DNA of 64,000 nucleotides from Anniella stebbinsi (lineage: Eukaryota; Chordata; Lepidosauria; Squamata; Anniellidae), in the NCBI GenBank assembly GCA_029215795.1, contig JARDYH010000003.1:172062382-172126381 (forward strand). Reading direction: 5' to 3'. The position numbers and the translations under genes are program-made. Shown here one piece after another: positions 35,640 to 45,950 of the stretch (its first letter is position 1; every line of letters starts with the position of its first letter). The notes under the pieces are model-generated. The model was not told the DNA's origin and did not search any database. It saw only the letters and a list, made by a program, of their open reading frames with translations.

Positions 35640-35960
35640 AAGAGGGACAGAACTTCAACTGGGTTGCCTCCCCCGAGAATGCCGTACCAGTACAGAGATT
35701 GGCATCAATTATGAGAGGGACACCTCTTGCAATGGACCCGTAACTCCCGTACCAGGCATCGATACCAACCCCTATATTGGTACATATGCCTTTCTCGATA
35801 CTGAGCAGCGTCATCGGTATCGCGATTGCCACTGGAGGAAGTTTTCTCGCAGCTCCCTCTAGCTCTACCGAGATCACTGTCATTGTGACCTGTCCACAGG
35901 GCTCAACCATTGCCTCTTGATACCATCGTGAATGCATCAGTATGTCCACCTAGCTCTTTT
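35640..35960 (+). pseudogene. DIRS gag C-terminal remnant
   Basis: One frame gives TNPYIGTYAFLDTEQRHRYR followed by DCHWRKFSRSSL. The aromatic and Y/R-rich stretch with RHRYRD repeats resembles the low-complexity end of Gag in vertebrate DIRS elements. That would also explain the repeated GGTACC(GA) codons upstream as an expanded part of the same region. Stops interrupt it, and no full gag can be read. Confidence 0.5.
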
Positions 35961-36605
35961 CCTTTCCAGCCCCACTTTGTGGGGTGTCAAAAAGTTCAGC
36001 TTGGAGAAGATGGGTTTAATCTTAGAACTAAACCTGATTCCCCTCAATTCTTAGAGAGCTCTCAGTCGGACTCAACATTACTCTCTTCTGCATCGCCTGT
36101 GGGTGGGGTAGCTGTACAGAGTGGAGCCTCCTTTGGAAGACCTATATCACTCTCTGATTTAATATTTGGTCCACTCCTCTACAGATCTCTTCAACCTGTT
36201 CTGGATTTGAGACGGCTCCATACGTACATCAAAACCACAAATTTCTGATGACACATAAAGCTCTGCCCCAGAATATTTACAAAATGTATGGCACTGGTCC
36301 TTCTGTTCATTTGCTTTCAAGGGGTAGAAATCTACCCATATTTAGACAACTGGCTTCTGGTGGCATCCTAGAAGGAAATGCTATCGAAGGCAAGGTGACT
36401 ACTCAATTTATTGAGCTCTTTGGGCCTTGTAGTGAACACAGAATCCAGACTCACCCTGGATCTAACAACCCTACATTGGTGTACTTGCACAGACTATTTG
36501 CTACGGGGCATGTGCTTTCCCACTTCCTCCCCCATCTCCTCATACAAACACTTTTCTGTTCAACTGGGAATGTCTTTGCAGCCCTCATTTTTCCTCTCAT
36601 TCCAT
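35960..36605 (+). pseudogene. DIRS reverse transcriptase, internally deleted
   Basis: Frame 1 (to 36245) ends with LLYRSLQPVLDLRRLHTYIKTTNF, the N-terminal RT signature of DIRS elements (LDLRRLNTFI type). The following part resumes directly at TKCMA...GVEIYPYLDNWLLVAS (about 36260-36370). YLDNWLL corresponds to the YLDDWLL catalytic motif, with the second aspartate changed to asparagine. The stretch between, which should hold the first catalytic aspartate, is missing. A stop follows directly after VAS, and more frame changes occur before 36600. The gene cannot make an active RT. RNase H was not found. The 36620-37190 part has no recognisable similarity and may be an insertion. Confidence 0.82.
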
Positions 36606-37299
36606 GAGTACTGTGGTATGATAATATTAATATTGTGTAGTCCACACAGTCTCCATCATATTCACCCCTTGGTGGCCGAGACAGGTGTGGCTCACTCTTC
36701 TTCTGAAGATATCAGCCAATGGCGACCAATCAGGTTACCATCAGCTCTGCTGCAGCTCCGACGATAAAAAAGTCGTGGTAAGTACCCGACTTTTTAAAAC
36801 CGGAGTTTCAGGGATTTGCTCCTGGATGGCTTCGGGATGCCAGCTGCATCATATAGATGACCTGCTGCCACTTCGGATGCACCCCGGCCTGGGGCAAAAC
36901 TCTTGTCAAGATGTACCCAGACTGTAATTCCTAAATGGGCAATCTTTTGTCTTACAACGCCTGAGTGGGTAGAAGAAAATGAATCTGGGGAAGCCTGACC
37001 CTGACACAACAGGAGAGTGGCTTTAGTCTTGCAAGGAGATCTGCTGGGCAGCTGATGAGGAAGCAGGATGTGCTTGGATGTAATTTAGACTGCCTCTAAA
37101 CACGTAAGAATAGAGACAACTGGAGACTGACTGAGGAATCTGTCAGTCAGGCTGTGAGCTTACTGATGTTACTTGGTTGGGCATTGCCCCCTTTAGGAAA
37201 TCCTGGTGGGGGCATTGCCCCCCTCCCCCTGTAGTTTACACCCCTGCATATGCTCAGACCCATGGCATGGGGTATCCCAATACTGTAACTACTTTCGAC

Positions 37300-38080
37300 A
37301 TGAGGTCGATTCCATTTTTTCACCCAGCCTGTAGCCTGGCAACGAAGAAGTCATATACTGCACAATGGGATTCTTTTCTAAATACATGGATCTTTAGGGC
37401 CTCAAGCCCCATTCAGCCTCCTTAATGATGTCCTTACACTTACCCCCTATACACTATAGGGCTAAAATAGTTGTCGATATGCGGGTATTTGACTGCTTTA
37501 CCTGTTTTTGCACCAACCCCGTTGTTAGGGGGTTCCTCTGGGCATTATGAATCTGGCTCCTCTAATTAGGAGTTTCATTCTGGCATGGAGTTTCTCTGTC
37601 ATGCCACAATCTCTGACACTGAAACCAGTTAAACCAATGGCACCTTCCGATATCACATTAATTTTCTTAGAAAGTTGTTTTCTGATGGCTATATCAACAC
37701 TACGCAGATCGAGTGAATTATCTGCCTCAGTATTGATGCACTCTACCTGGGCTTCCACACAGGGCTAGAACTGACAGATTTTATAAAACGCAAGAGTCGC
37801 AATGACTCGCGGAGTGGATTGTACATGCTATTAAACTGCCCTATGAGTTGAAGGGCTTGCAACTCATTGGTCCAGTAACAGCTAAGTCGATACGCAGTGC
37901 ATCGAAGTCCGTATCTTTAGCAGGGGATTGTCGATCCTGGACTTATGTAAGGCAGCTATTTGGTATAAGTCCTTTAATTTCATTACATGCTACCACTTGA
38001 TTGTTTGTACCAGGACAAACTGCAATTTGGGGCAATCAATTTCTTTGTCTTGTGAGGGAACATTGATCTACACCTACCCT
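37300..38080 (+). pseudogene. DIRS tyrosine recombinase, decayed
   Basis: Pieces in different frames fit the DIRS recombinase in the right order: YTAQWDSFLNTW (about 37360-37395), LNLAPLIRSFI (about 37545), IFLESCFLMAISTLRRSSEL (about 37660-37720, with the arginine of the catalytic patch), then ELKGLQLIGPVTAKSIRSAS (about 37850-37905), where the usual HxxR motif reads KxxR. TWYKSFNF-type residues follow near 37960. Several frameshifts and stops are present. The position just before the internal complementary region is as in other vertebrate DIRS elements. Confidence 0.8.
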
Positions 38081-38108
38081 CCACCAGGAATTTAGCTTGT
38101 TAATCGCC

Positions 38109-38200
38109 CATATGTGTGATGCACAGAGACCACGAAGAAGAAATGCAGGTTGCTTACCTGTAACTGTAGTTCTTCGAGTGGTCATCTGTGCATTCACACA
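38109..38200 (-). repeat. DIRS internal complementary region
   Basis: CATATGTGTGATGCACAGAG and ACCACGAAGAAG are complementary to the element's left end. AAATGCAGGTTGCTTACCTG, TAACTGTAGTTCTTCGAGTG and GTCATCTGTGCATTCACACA are complementary to its right end with one mismatch. This is the splint that in the DIRS model lets the two ends be joined into a circle. Confidence 0.9.
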
Positions 38201-38296
38201 ACCCACCCACCATCCCCGCTTTGGTGTCGATGTAAATGTACTGTTGATACAGAGCGGTTTCTCTCCTAGTTATGGGGCCAGCAAGTCGGTCTCTTG

Positions 38297-38478
38297 GAAC
38301 TGAGGAGAAAGGCGGGAACACGGAGTCAGTAGACAGTGGGGGAGGGGTTCCCGCCAAAAACGTTTGCCTTAGCTATAGAAGTTTCCGAGACAGGCTCCAC
38401 GCAGGCGCAGAGCCCATATGTGTGAATGCACAGATGACCACTCGAAGAACTACAGTTACAGGTAAGGAACCTGCATTT
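38297..38478 (+). repeat. DIRS right inverted terminal repeat and unique right end
   Basis: 38297-38422 is the inverted copy of the left repeat. 38423-38478 (GAATGCACAGATGACCACTC to AACCTGCATTT) is the right-end extension that pairs with the second half of the internal complementary region. Confidence 0.9.
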
Positions 38479-38905
38479 ACATGTGAATTGGGAAATGCAA
38501 CAGATGAGCTGATCAGAGATCAGCCTATTGAGCAAACAACTCTGCTTCACACAAGAGAACGCTTGCTTCTAGAACAAGAAAGAAAAATAATACTGATATG
38601 GGAGGCCTACTTCACTGCTCAAATGCAGAGGGGAGATGTGGACAAAAGCTTACAAAGGAAAATCAAAGAAAAGGGGTGGGGGACTTACAGCCCCAGCAAA
38701 CTTTGAACATCTTGCAAGCTACTGAAGATGTCCTGCAAAGGCAGCTGAGTGCAAACATTGTAGAATGAATGGACATTTTGTTGAGGTATGCCAGTGCAGC
38801 TAGTCTAGGGAACAAGTAATTATTTACCATAATACAATTATGGTACCAGATGTTACTGTTTGGAGTGTGGACAGAATCACTTCCAGAGATATTGCAGAAA
38901 AACAT
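38479..38905 (+). pseudogene. Ty3/gypsy gag fragment, right of the DIRS insertion
   Basis: The frame reads CELGNATDELIRDQPIEQTT and RERLLLEQE, the conserved end of gypsy-type capsid. It is followed by CKHCRMNGHFVEVCQC near 38750 and CGQNHFQRYCRK near 38865, which look like two decayed zinc-knuckle motifs. Stops and frameshifts break it. With 32255-32467 it forms one gag interrupted by the DIRS element. Confidence 0.82.
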
Positions 38906-39369
38906 GACTTGTGTATAGTTAATGGTTCTGCCACAGCCGCATGAAAATCAGAGGCTTTTGATCCAGATGCTGAGTCAGCAGTGCAGTTCAATCTACTTGC
39001 ATTCCTTTGAACATTTACCACTTAATAAGTACTGCACTTCATGTGCTATTCCTGTCCATGGCTACCTGCTTGGAACTGTGGCTTTTGGTGCATGTTGTGT
39101 GTCTCTGCAGAGCTCTCCATGATATACACTCCTATACCTGATATACACTTATTTTATGCACTGATCCTCAGAGCAGTTAACGGGCACATTGCTTGTTCTC
39201 AGCTAAGCACTCTCAGCTAAGCACTTCAAACCCCTATCTCAGCTGTGACTATGGACTGTTTTGAGGAGAAACGTGGCTGTGCATATGGGTTTGTCAGACT
39301 ACAAAGTTAAAATGAGATATGATATGACACCTATTATTACTGAAGTTACAGTGCTTACTTTTCACTGTC

Positions 39370-39740
39370 AGAGTCCAGGGCTACTGTATCACAAGAGCTT
39401 AAGAACCTAGTACAAAAAGTCATTTTTGAAGAGAATGACTCATCTGAATAGATTTCACCTCCAGTAATAACAAAGAATAGAAGCATCTGCCTTTGGGTGG
39501 ATTTTAGAGAGCCTAAGAAAGCCTTTGTAACTAGCAGCCGTCGATTTCCATAAAAGAAATATTTGCAAAAGGCTGTTGAGTAGAGATATTTTCTACCCTT
39601 GACTTGAAAAATGCATATTCTGTCACAGGAAGGCAACAATATCACACAGCATGTATTACACATGACAGATGGTTTTGCTTTAAATACGTTCCATATGGAT
39701 AGGCATCAGCACCCCGCACCATTTCAAGAATGACAACACT
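39370..39740 (+). pseudogene. Ty3/gypsy reverse-transcriptase fragment
   Basis: ELKNLVQKVIFEENDSSE, ISPPVITKNRSICLWVDFRE, then in shifted frames FSTLDLKNAYSVTG (about 39578-39620), ITHDRWFCFKYVPYG (about 39658-39700) and ASAPRTISRM. These are the N-terminal RT blocks of a gypsy Pol, with the catalytic LDL-type motif near 39600. The usual W before ISP is a stop. The reading frame then ends in unrelated DNA. Confidence 0.85.
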
Positions 39741-40084
39741 GGGCAGGATTGGATGGTATGGTGTGACTTGCTCTCCTATGTGTGGGAAGGACTAGGAGCA
39801 TGCCTTTCTGTGTGGTAAGGAGTAGGAGCATGCACTCATGTGCCTGCCCCACTTCTGATGCCTCCAGCCACCCATGCAGAGGCATGGTGCTTCAATAAAA
39901 TACAGATTGTATAGGAACATTTTGCACAGTTGACTTCCTATATAAATGTCAAGAATCAGCTGTACAAACTGAACCTAATCACACATGTCCTATTCTAGTG
40001 TTACTTATAGAAGGCTAGTTCATTTGGAGAGATGGACACTGTATGGCTATTTTTTATATTGTGAACCACTTTGAACATAATTTC

Positions 40085-40195
40085 TTTCATGCAAAAATGG
40101 CATACAAATTAAAGTCTAATCTAAGACACTCTCTTACTGCCCAGAGAGCTTTGGCTATTGGGTGGTATAGAAATGCAGTAAATAAATAAATAAAA
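40085..40195 (+). mobile_element. L2-type LINE tail inserted in the gypsy RT
   Basis: TGCCCAGAGAGCTTTGGCTA, TTGGGTGGTATAGAAATGCA and (AATA)n form the + orientation of the tail seen inverted at 32760 and 33100. It lies in the gap between two gypsy RT blocks. Confidence 0.65.
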
Positions 40196-40284
40196 TTTCT
40201 ATTGCTGCCACATTAGGAAAACAATAGGGGCCATATCATCTGTTCTGGTCCACTAATTCTTATGAATCAGTATGGAGTCCATTT

Positions 40285-40400
40285 TTGTTCGGATGGTGTT
40301 GTTGTGTTTGGCAATACCCCTAAGTGTGAAAATAATATGTAATTGTACTAAACTGCACCTGAAACAGGCCTGAAGCTAAATTTATGAAAGTAAATTCAGA
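40285..40400 (+). pseudogene. Ty3/gypsy RT fragment, distal part
   Basis: DGVVVFGNTPKCEN and, after stops, APETGLKLNL correspond to the block after the YxDD motif in gypsy RT (D-D-V-I-V-F-G ... L-x-x-A-G-L-K-L-N). About 550 bp of other DNA separates it from the previous block. Confidence 0.65.
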
Positions 40401-41139
40401 CTAACAATAATTCTCTAAGATGCTTTCAAAGCTTATGTTCCTCTTTGGGAACATTCCTTCTTCATGGTATACAAAGCTATTCCAACTTGCTTCTGTTAAG
40501 AACTAAGATTGAGAACTGCTTTGAGAATTCTCAAGATTGGTTTGGACAGTAGATGATCTTGAGACTGTGGACTGGTTTTCATATATCCCCCAGCCTTGAC
40601 CCATCATCTGGCTCCAAAGAAGACTTAGAGACAGAGGAGACTCTCTCCATTAACCCAAGCCCTGTTGTGCCAGGGCCTACCTGATTCCTCAGTTGCAGAG
40701 GACACTCCCATTACAGCCTTCATTAACATTCCCCCCACCTTGCATAGGAGTCAGCAGCCCTTTAAGAAATAAACTGCTTTTCTGAGGGGTGGAGCTAACT
40801 GCAGGACTTTTGCTGCTGGCCTTTAGAAAGCCTTGACTGTTGCTGTGTCCGTAGCTCATCTCGATTCTCACCTAATTTGGAGCTGGCCAAGGTGGCCCTG
40901 CTGCTTGGTCTGACCTTGCTTTGCTATTTAGCACACCAGACCTGACTTGCCTCCACTTGACCTGATTGAATGTGGCCAGACCTACCCCAGCAGGGGCCTT
41001 GTGTTGGCCTTCCATTCTTATATGTGCTTTGCTGGTTTCAACACCTCTGGGTACCTTGAACCAAGTCGGACAAGTGAGATTTGAGTATAAATTACCCGCC
41101 ACTTCCTTAATTTCATATTCTCTATTGTGAAAAGTTGTG

Positions 41140-41265
41140 ACTACTGGTGTTTCTGATTATGGGCTGAGAACCATACTCAGTCAACCTGATGAGAACAACA
41201 AAGATAGGACTATTGCATTTGCTTCAAAAGTGCCAAATGATGCTGAGAGAAAATATTCAGTCAGG
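41140..41265 (+). pseudogene. Ty3/gypsy RNase H fragment, first half
   Basis: DYGLRTILSQPDE and TIAFASKVPNDAERKYSV correspond to the YGLGAVLSQ and IAFASRTLxxAERNYS motifs of gypsy RNase H. The frame is cut by the SINE that follows. Confidence 0.82.
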
Positions 41266-41282
41266 TGAAAAACCAGTTCCTT

Positions 41283-41470
41283 TTGTTTATTTATTACATT
41301 ACATTTATATTCTGCCTTTTTTGCCTCCAAGGCATACATAATCCTCCTCCTCTCCATTTAATCCTCACAATAACAACCCCACGAGCTGAGAGTCTGTGCC
41401 TGGCCCAGAATCACCCAGTGATCTTCCACGGCAGAGTGGGGACTAGAACCCAGATTCCCAACTCCTGTCT
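41283..41470 (-). mobile_element. tRNA-type SINE, 5'-truncated, inside gypsy RNase H
   Basis: Read on the - strand: GGGAATCTGGGTTCTAGTCC (B-box-like), CCACTCTGCCGTGGAAGATC, ACTGGGTGATTCTGGGCCAG, GTTGTTATTGTGAGGATTAA, and a 3' end with GAATATAAATGTAATG and (AATA)n. The same layout is found in + orientation at 58230-58412. It lies between the two halves of the RNase H remnant. Confidence 0.75.
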
Positions 41471-41524
41471 GGGATATAAATTAATAAATAAAAAATGAAA
41501 ACTTAAATATGGAAACATTTATTC

Positions 41525-41770
41525 AAGCAACTTAAAAATGACAGCCCCTTGATGGCATTATTAACAACAAAAGGATTAACAAGAAATCATATTGTTAGAT
41601 GGATTGCAGGATTACACTTTTACTCTACCAAATGGAGTCCAGGTTAGGAAGTCAAAACGGGACAGCTGACTGCTTGTCTCACTTAGCTATGTGAACACCA
41701 AATATTTCACTTGAAGGTGATGAAATAGTTGCACTTGCTACAAACATCAGGTTTAATCTTGGTTAGGGAT
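41525..41770 (+). pseudogene. Ty3/gypsy RNase H fragment, second half
   Basis: PLMALLTTKGLTRNHIVRWI, then LHFYSTKWSPG and GQLTACLT correspond to the HxPLxALLTTKG ... ARWxxxL ... PGxxNxxADCLSR end of gypsy RNase H. Integrase could not be found downstream. Confidence 0.8.
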
Positions 41771-42944
41771 TCTGGTTTGAGGACAAAGGATGGCTTGTTG
41801 CAAACCTAAAGCAGAAACTTGACATACATCTCCAGCGAAGTAAAAGAAAGTCAAAAATGCAAAATAGTTTCTTTAAGTAGATCATCTTATTGGGTGGATA
41901 TACTCTTAGATAGACCCTGAAACATCTTTGTATCATTCCATGCCAAAAAATGTTAGCCAGTGGAGGATGGTGGTTCCAGTCTTGGTGGAGCTGTGAATCT
42001 ATTCTGGGTTTAAATCAGAATTAGCCAGAACTCTAAAGGAACTACCCAATGTGCTGAAACCCAATCCCCAAATACTTACAGCACCTTGGATAGCTCCTTT
42101 AGAGTTCTGGCTGGTTCTGACTGAAACCCAGAATGGATTCACAGTCCAATCAAAATCACAGCCACCAACCTCCACTGTTGTTACCCTTTGGAAATCTCTC
42201 CCCACACCTTTGGCCTACTATACAATTCTTCCTCTTCCCACAATGCTATTCATCCTATCTTAAAATAGAAAGTCCCTTCATCTGAAAGAGTAGATAGTAA
42301 GCAACCAAGCAGACATCCCCTTTTTCCATTTAGCAAAATATGGATCTAATGGCTGTGATCCCAGCCTATCCATTTGTGTCTTTATATGGTGCATATAACA
42401 GCAGACTGGCTTGCAGCCTGTGTGCTAAAATAAAAATGATACAGCTGTTCAGCTGCCCTCTGTGCTCAAATGCCTCAAAATTGTGCTCCCAAGTGTTTTG
42501 TGTGAGTATTTCCACATAGCTACAATGTTCCCAGTAGCTTAAGCAACAGCATTGCAGCAATTACATCTTTTCTATTTCTTTCAGTTCCATTTTATGAATA
42601 TTTACAACACTCCCTCCAGGACTGAAAAGGGATGGGGTATAGAAGCAAGTAGTAGGTTCTGTGGATTCCTTAAACTTTTGTAATACATACCATTTTTTAA
42701 AACTTGCAAATTCCCATCAGCCCATTCCCTTGGCCTGAATTCCATAATACCAATAAGAGGTATTATAAATGTGCTCTTTGGACCCTCCTCAGGATCTTGT
42801 TTCTATTCTTCTACTGCCTTAATTAAATCTAGGTGAACTCATATTATCAGAAATATCTACAGAGAATGCTGTGCTATTATAATTAAGATCTAATCCATAT
42901 TTAATAACTGTACTGTATTTATATATGCCACCTAGCATATTCTG

Positions 42945-43325
42945 TATATAGGTGGAATATAAATTGAAATAATAATAATAATAATAACAACAACAACAAC
43001 AATATTGAAAAGGAAGGAGAAAAGAGAGAGAAATATACATCACTGGCCATGGAAGTCAAAGAGCTATGGCAACAGGAAAAGGTCACAATTATTCCATTGG
43101 TCACATCAGTCACCGGCATCATATCAAAAAATATACAGAAAAGCTCCAGAAACTGAGCCTACCAGAATACATCCACACCAACATCCAGAAAGCAGTCATA
43201 ATTAAAACATGCTCAATCATCAGGAAATTCTTGAATCAATAAAAGACAGCATGACTTGGCAAAGCCCGTCATGTCTGTCTAGAAAAACAGCAACAAACGA
43301 AAAAAGATACATAATAATAATAATA
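42945..43325 (+). mobile_element. R4/Dong-like LINE 3' end between AAT repeats
   Basis: After a LINE-tail-like GGTGGAATATAAATTG and (AAT)n(AAC)n at 42967-43003, one frame reads EVKELWQQEKVTIIPLV (about 43048-43100) and another SLPEYIHTNIQKAVIIKTCS and IIRKFLNQ (to about 43240). This KELW-x(5)-VTIIP and late IxK-x(2)-IxRKxL pattern resembles the C-terminus of R2/R4-clade LINE proteins. The 3' end is (ATA)n at 43308-43322. Family assignment is from memory. Confidence 0.6.
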
Positions 43326-43383
43326 GATTAGAGTAATGCCTTCCGCACATGAAATGTGTAGTCAGTGCCACTTCCAAATTTTA

Positions 43384-43970
43384 GAGCCGATCTACACACT
43401 AGCTTTATAACGTTTTATAAGGGTCACGAAAACTCTTGGGCCACATGACACACTCCCTTGAACGTTGTATACCTGAGGTTTTTTAAAACTCACTTCAGCT
43501 ATATACAACGGTTTTTACTTTTAATAAATTGTTTTAAGTAAAATAATGTGTCCTTCCTTACCGTTTGTGATTTGTGGGGGTAGTGTTTCGTTTACCAGCA
43601 CCCAAATGCTTAGCTGTTGATTGGTGGGGAAGAAAGAGGGGTTAAGGAAGAAGGGGGCGAGTGAACTACAACACCCACAATGCTTAGTCCTATACTCATT
43701 GAAAGCTAGAGAATGAAAGAGGAACTAAGAAGAAAGTGGGCAAGTGAACTACAGCACCCACAATACCTTGCCCTAAACTCATTGTAAAAACGAAACAGAA
43801 AGAGATGGGTAGAAGGGTGTGAGACCGTACACACCGCTTTGAAGACTGAAGAATTTTTTTCCTGTAATGTGAGTACTCCTTAATGTGGCCTAAGATGTTT
43901 TGGAACGCACCTATTTGGAACGTTTTAAAATACTATTTAAAACATTCCAAGGTACTGTGTAGATAGGCTC
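43384..43970. mobile_element. 587-bp non-autonomous DNA transposon
   Basis: The left end GAGCCGATCTACACACTAG and the inverted right end GAGCCTATCTACACAGTAC are terminal inverted repeats. They share the GATCTACAC core with family C. Inside, GAACTACAACACCCACAATG recurs about 80 bp on as GAACTACAGCACCCACAATA, and AACGTTTTATAAGG/TTGGAACGTTTTAAA motifs lie near both ends. No transposase is present. Confidence 0.65.
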
Positions 43971-45922
43971 CCAGAGAGCCAATGGGTAAAGACATCTTCC
44001 ATGGCCCTTACTTCACTCTCACTTCCTGACAGCTATGGTCACCAGCTGCTCTTTATCAACAGTGCTACCACATGCTTACTTGCCAGACAGAGAGCCAGGG
44101 AGCAAGGAGGCAACTACTGCTCCTCCTCACCACTATTGCTTTTATCTGGGCCAGATCAAGAGGCAGGTAAGCAAGCAGGTTGCAACGAGGAAGTGGAGAA
44201 GCAACTTAGGGGATCAGTGGGCCCCTGTTGGGGTATGGGCCCTTGGCAGGTGCCCAACCATGCCTAACTTTGATGCTGGCCCTGCCTTTGTTTCCACTGT
44301 AAGAGAGGCTATGGTCTGTGCATTTGCTGCTATGTTTGAGGAATTCTCTTTGCCTCTCAATGATAACACCTGTTAGATGGGAATGACAAAGGCACTGAAG
44401 GAAAGAAGTGCACCCACATTTTTCCTGATAGAGACGAGATGGATGTGGTGATGCTTTTGCCTCCTGCAATCTGAAGTGTCTTTGCAATTTTCTGTATACA
44501 GAATATCTTTCTAAGTTCCATGGTATCCTTTGTGGTTTCCTGACCACATGGGATACCATGGATGTCTGGCTTAGTCAGGCAAGTTGACTTAGTCATGTAG
44601 GAGCAGGCTGGAGTTTCAAGACATTAGATACCTCTAAGCATACAGCAAGAACTGGAGCTCTAATCCTTCTTTGGCCAAACCACTCCTCCAAAGCGCCACC
44701 CCTTCCTCAAGATTGGAATTTGTGACACCACAGCCTCAAACACCAGGCCTAGACGCACACACTCCTCTCAGGCTAAGCACCACCACTTAAATACCTGAGG
44801 GAAGGGTGAAAGAAACACCACTTTTCCCTTATAGAAGAGGGAAAAGGTACTGAGGTTTTGAAAAGCTTTTTTTGTGACTATACTAGGCTGAAGGTTTAAT
44901 GTAATGTGTTTCCTTATAAACTAATAGAGCAGGTGACAAAGCCAAGCCGACACATGGTTTGTGGTAGCAAAATAAAATAAAATGTTTATTGTTGTTTACT
45001 GTTCTTAGTTCCTTCAAATTCAATTTAAAACCTGCCTATTCCTAATAATTCTAGTAATCTTAATAATAATCCTAAATCCTTAAAATCTTATATTTATTTA
45101 CTCTTCACACACTCCTGACAAGAACACACAACTAAACACATCTATCTTCAACCTAACCACTCTGTACCCAACCTACCATAGACCACTCTCTCACACTATA
45201 TGTACTCCTTCCTCTCCCTTTTCCAGCAGCACCAGCCACACCCACTCAGTCTAACATTCCACACTCTCTAAACATACCTAAGGGGGCAGAACTGTGGGGT
45301 AACGCCACAGAGTGACTTAAAGGGGTAGCCCTGTGGCTTGGAGCCAAGGATGCCACTGCCCCTGTCATCTACAGTGTGCATCAGGCACCAAGGAGCATGA
45401 GTCTCCTAGAGTAAAAGTAGCCTATTCATCAGGGAAAGAGTGCTTTCTTTGTGGCTCTGACTCACAGGACTTCTTGCTAACAGGCTTTGGCTCAGGCTCA
45501 GTATCACGGAATGGGCCCAGAACCTCTACAGCTTTCACCACTGATCTTCCTCATCCAGCACATTCCTCCTCCTTTGTGTTAGATTTCTGGCCGCTGCTCA
45601 GGGTCAAGTCAGTCCGGGAACATCAAGAAGAATCAAATGAATGAGAATCCATGCCCCCTTACAAAACAATTTCTTCATTTAGCTGATTCTTCCAGATGTT
45701 GCCATAAGCAACAGGATGTGCATTTTAATAAAATCAAGATTGAAAGTCTCATCACCATGTTTACTTGTAAGCTTGACCCTACTGCATGATTTATGGTTGA
45801 TCCATATTTTTATTATTACTTATTGCCATAAATATCCCCAGTGGGTTGTTCCTTTTGCAGAGATAGAAGACATGATTCCTACCTACCCACATGAATATGT
45901 CTAAAAATAGGTAAGTAAATAG

Positions 45923-45950
45923 GCACACACACACACACACACACACAGAG
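45923..45950. repeat. (AC)n microsatellite
   Basis: About 13 AC units after TAAATAGGC. Confidence 0.95.

Larger units (their letters stand above)
32468..38478 (+). mobile_element. DIRS-type tyrosine-recombinase retrotransposon, 6.0 kb, defective
   Basis: The structure is diagnostic of DIRS elements. Inverted terminal repeats lie at 32495-32620 and 38297-38422. An internal complementary region at 38109-38200 is complementary first to the extreme left end (32468-32505) and then to the extreme right end (38420-38478). Between them, in order, are a gag remnant with expanded tandem repeats, a damaged RT with the LDLRRLHTYI and YLDNWL motifs, and a damaged tyrosine recombinase. No LTR-type direct repeats exist, as expected. 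The two sides join the interrupted gag frame of a gypsy element, giving the boundaries to within a few bases. Two LINE tails lie near its left end. RNase H and methyltransferase domains were not found. Confidence 0.9.

Noticed and set aside
40560..41100. GC-richer stretch inside the gypsy remnant as a solo LTR
   Set aside because: It lacks a clear TG...CA boundary pair, a duplicate copy, or a primer-binding site in this window.
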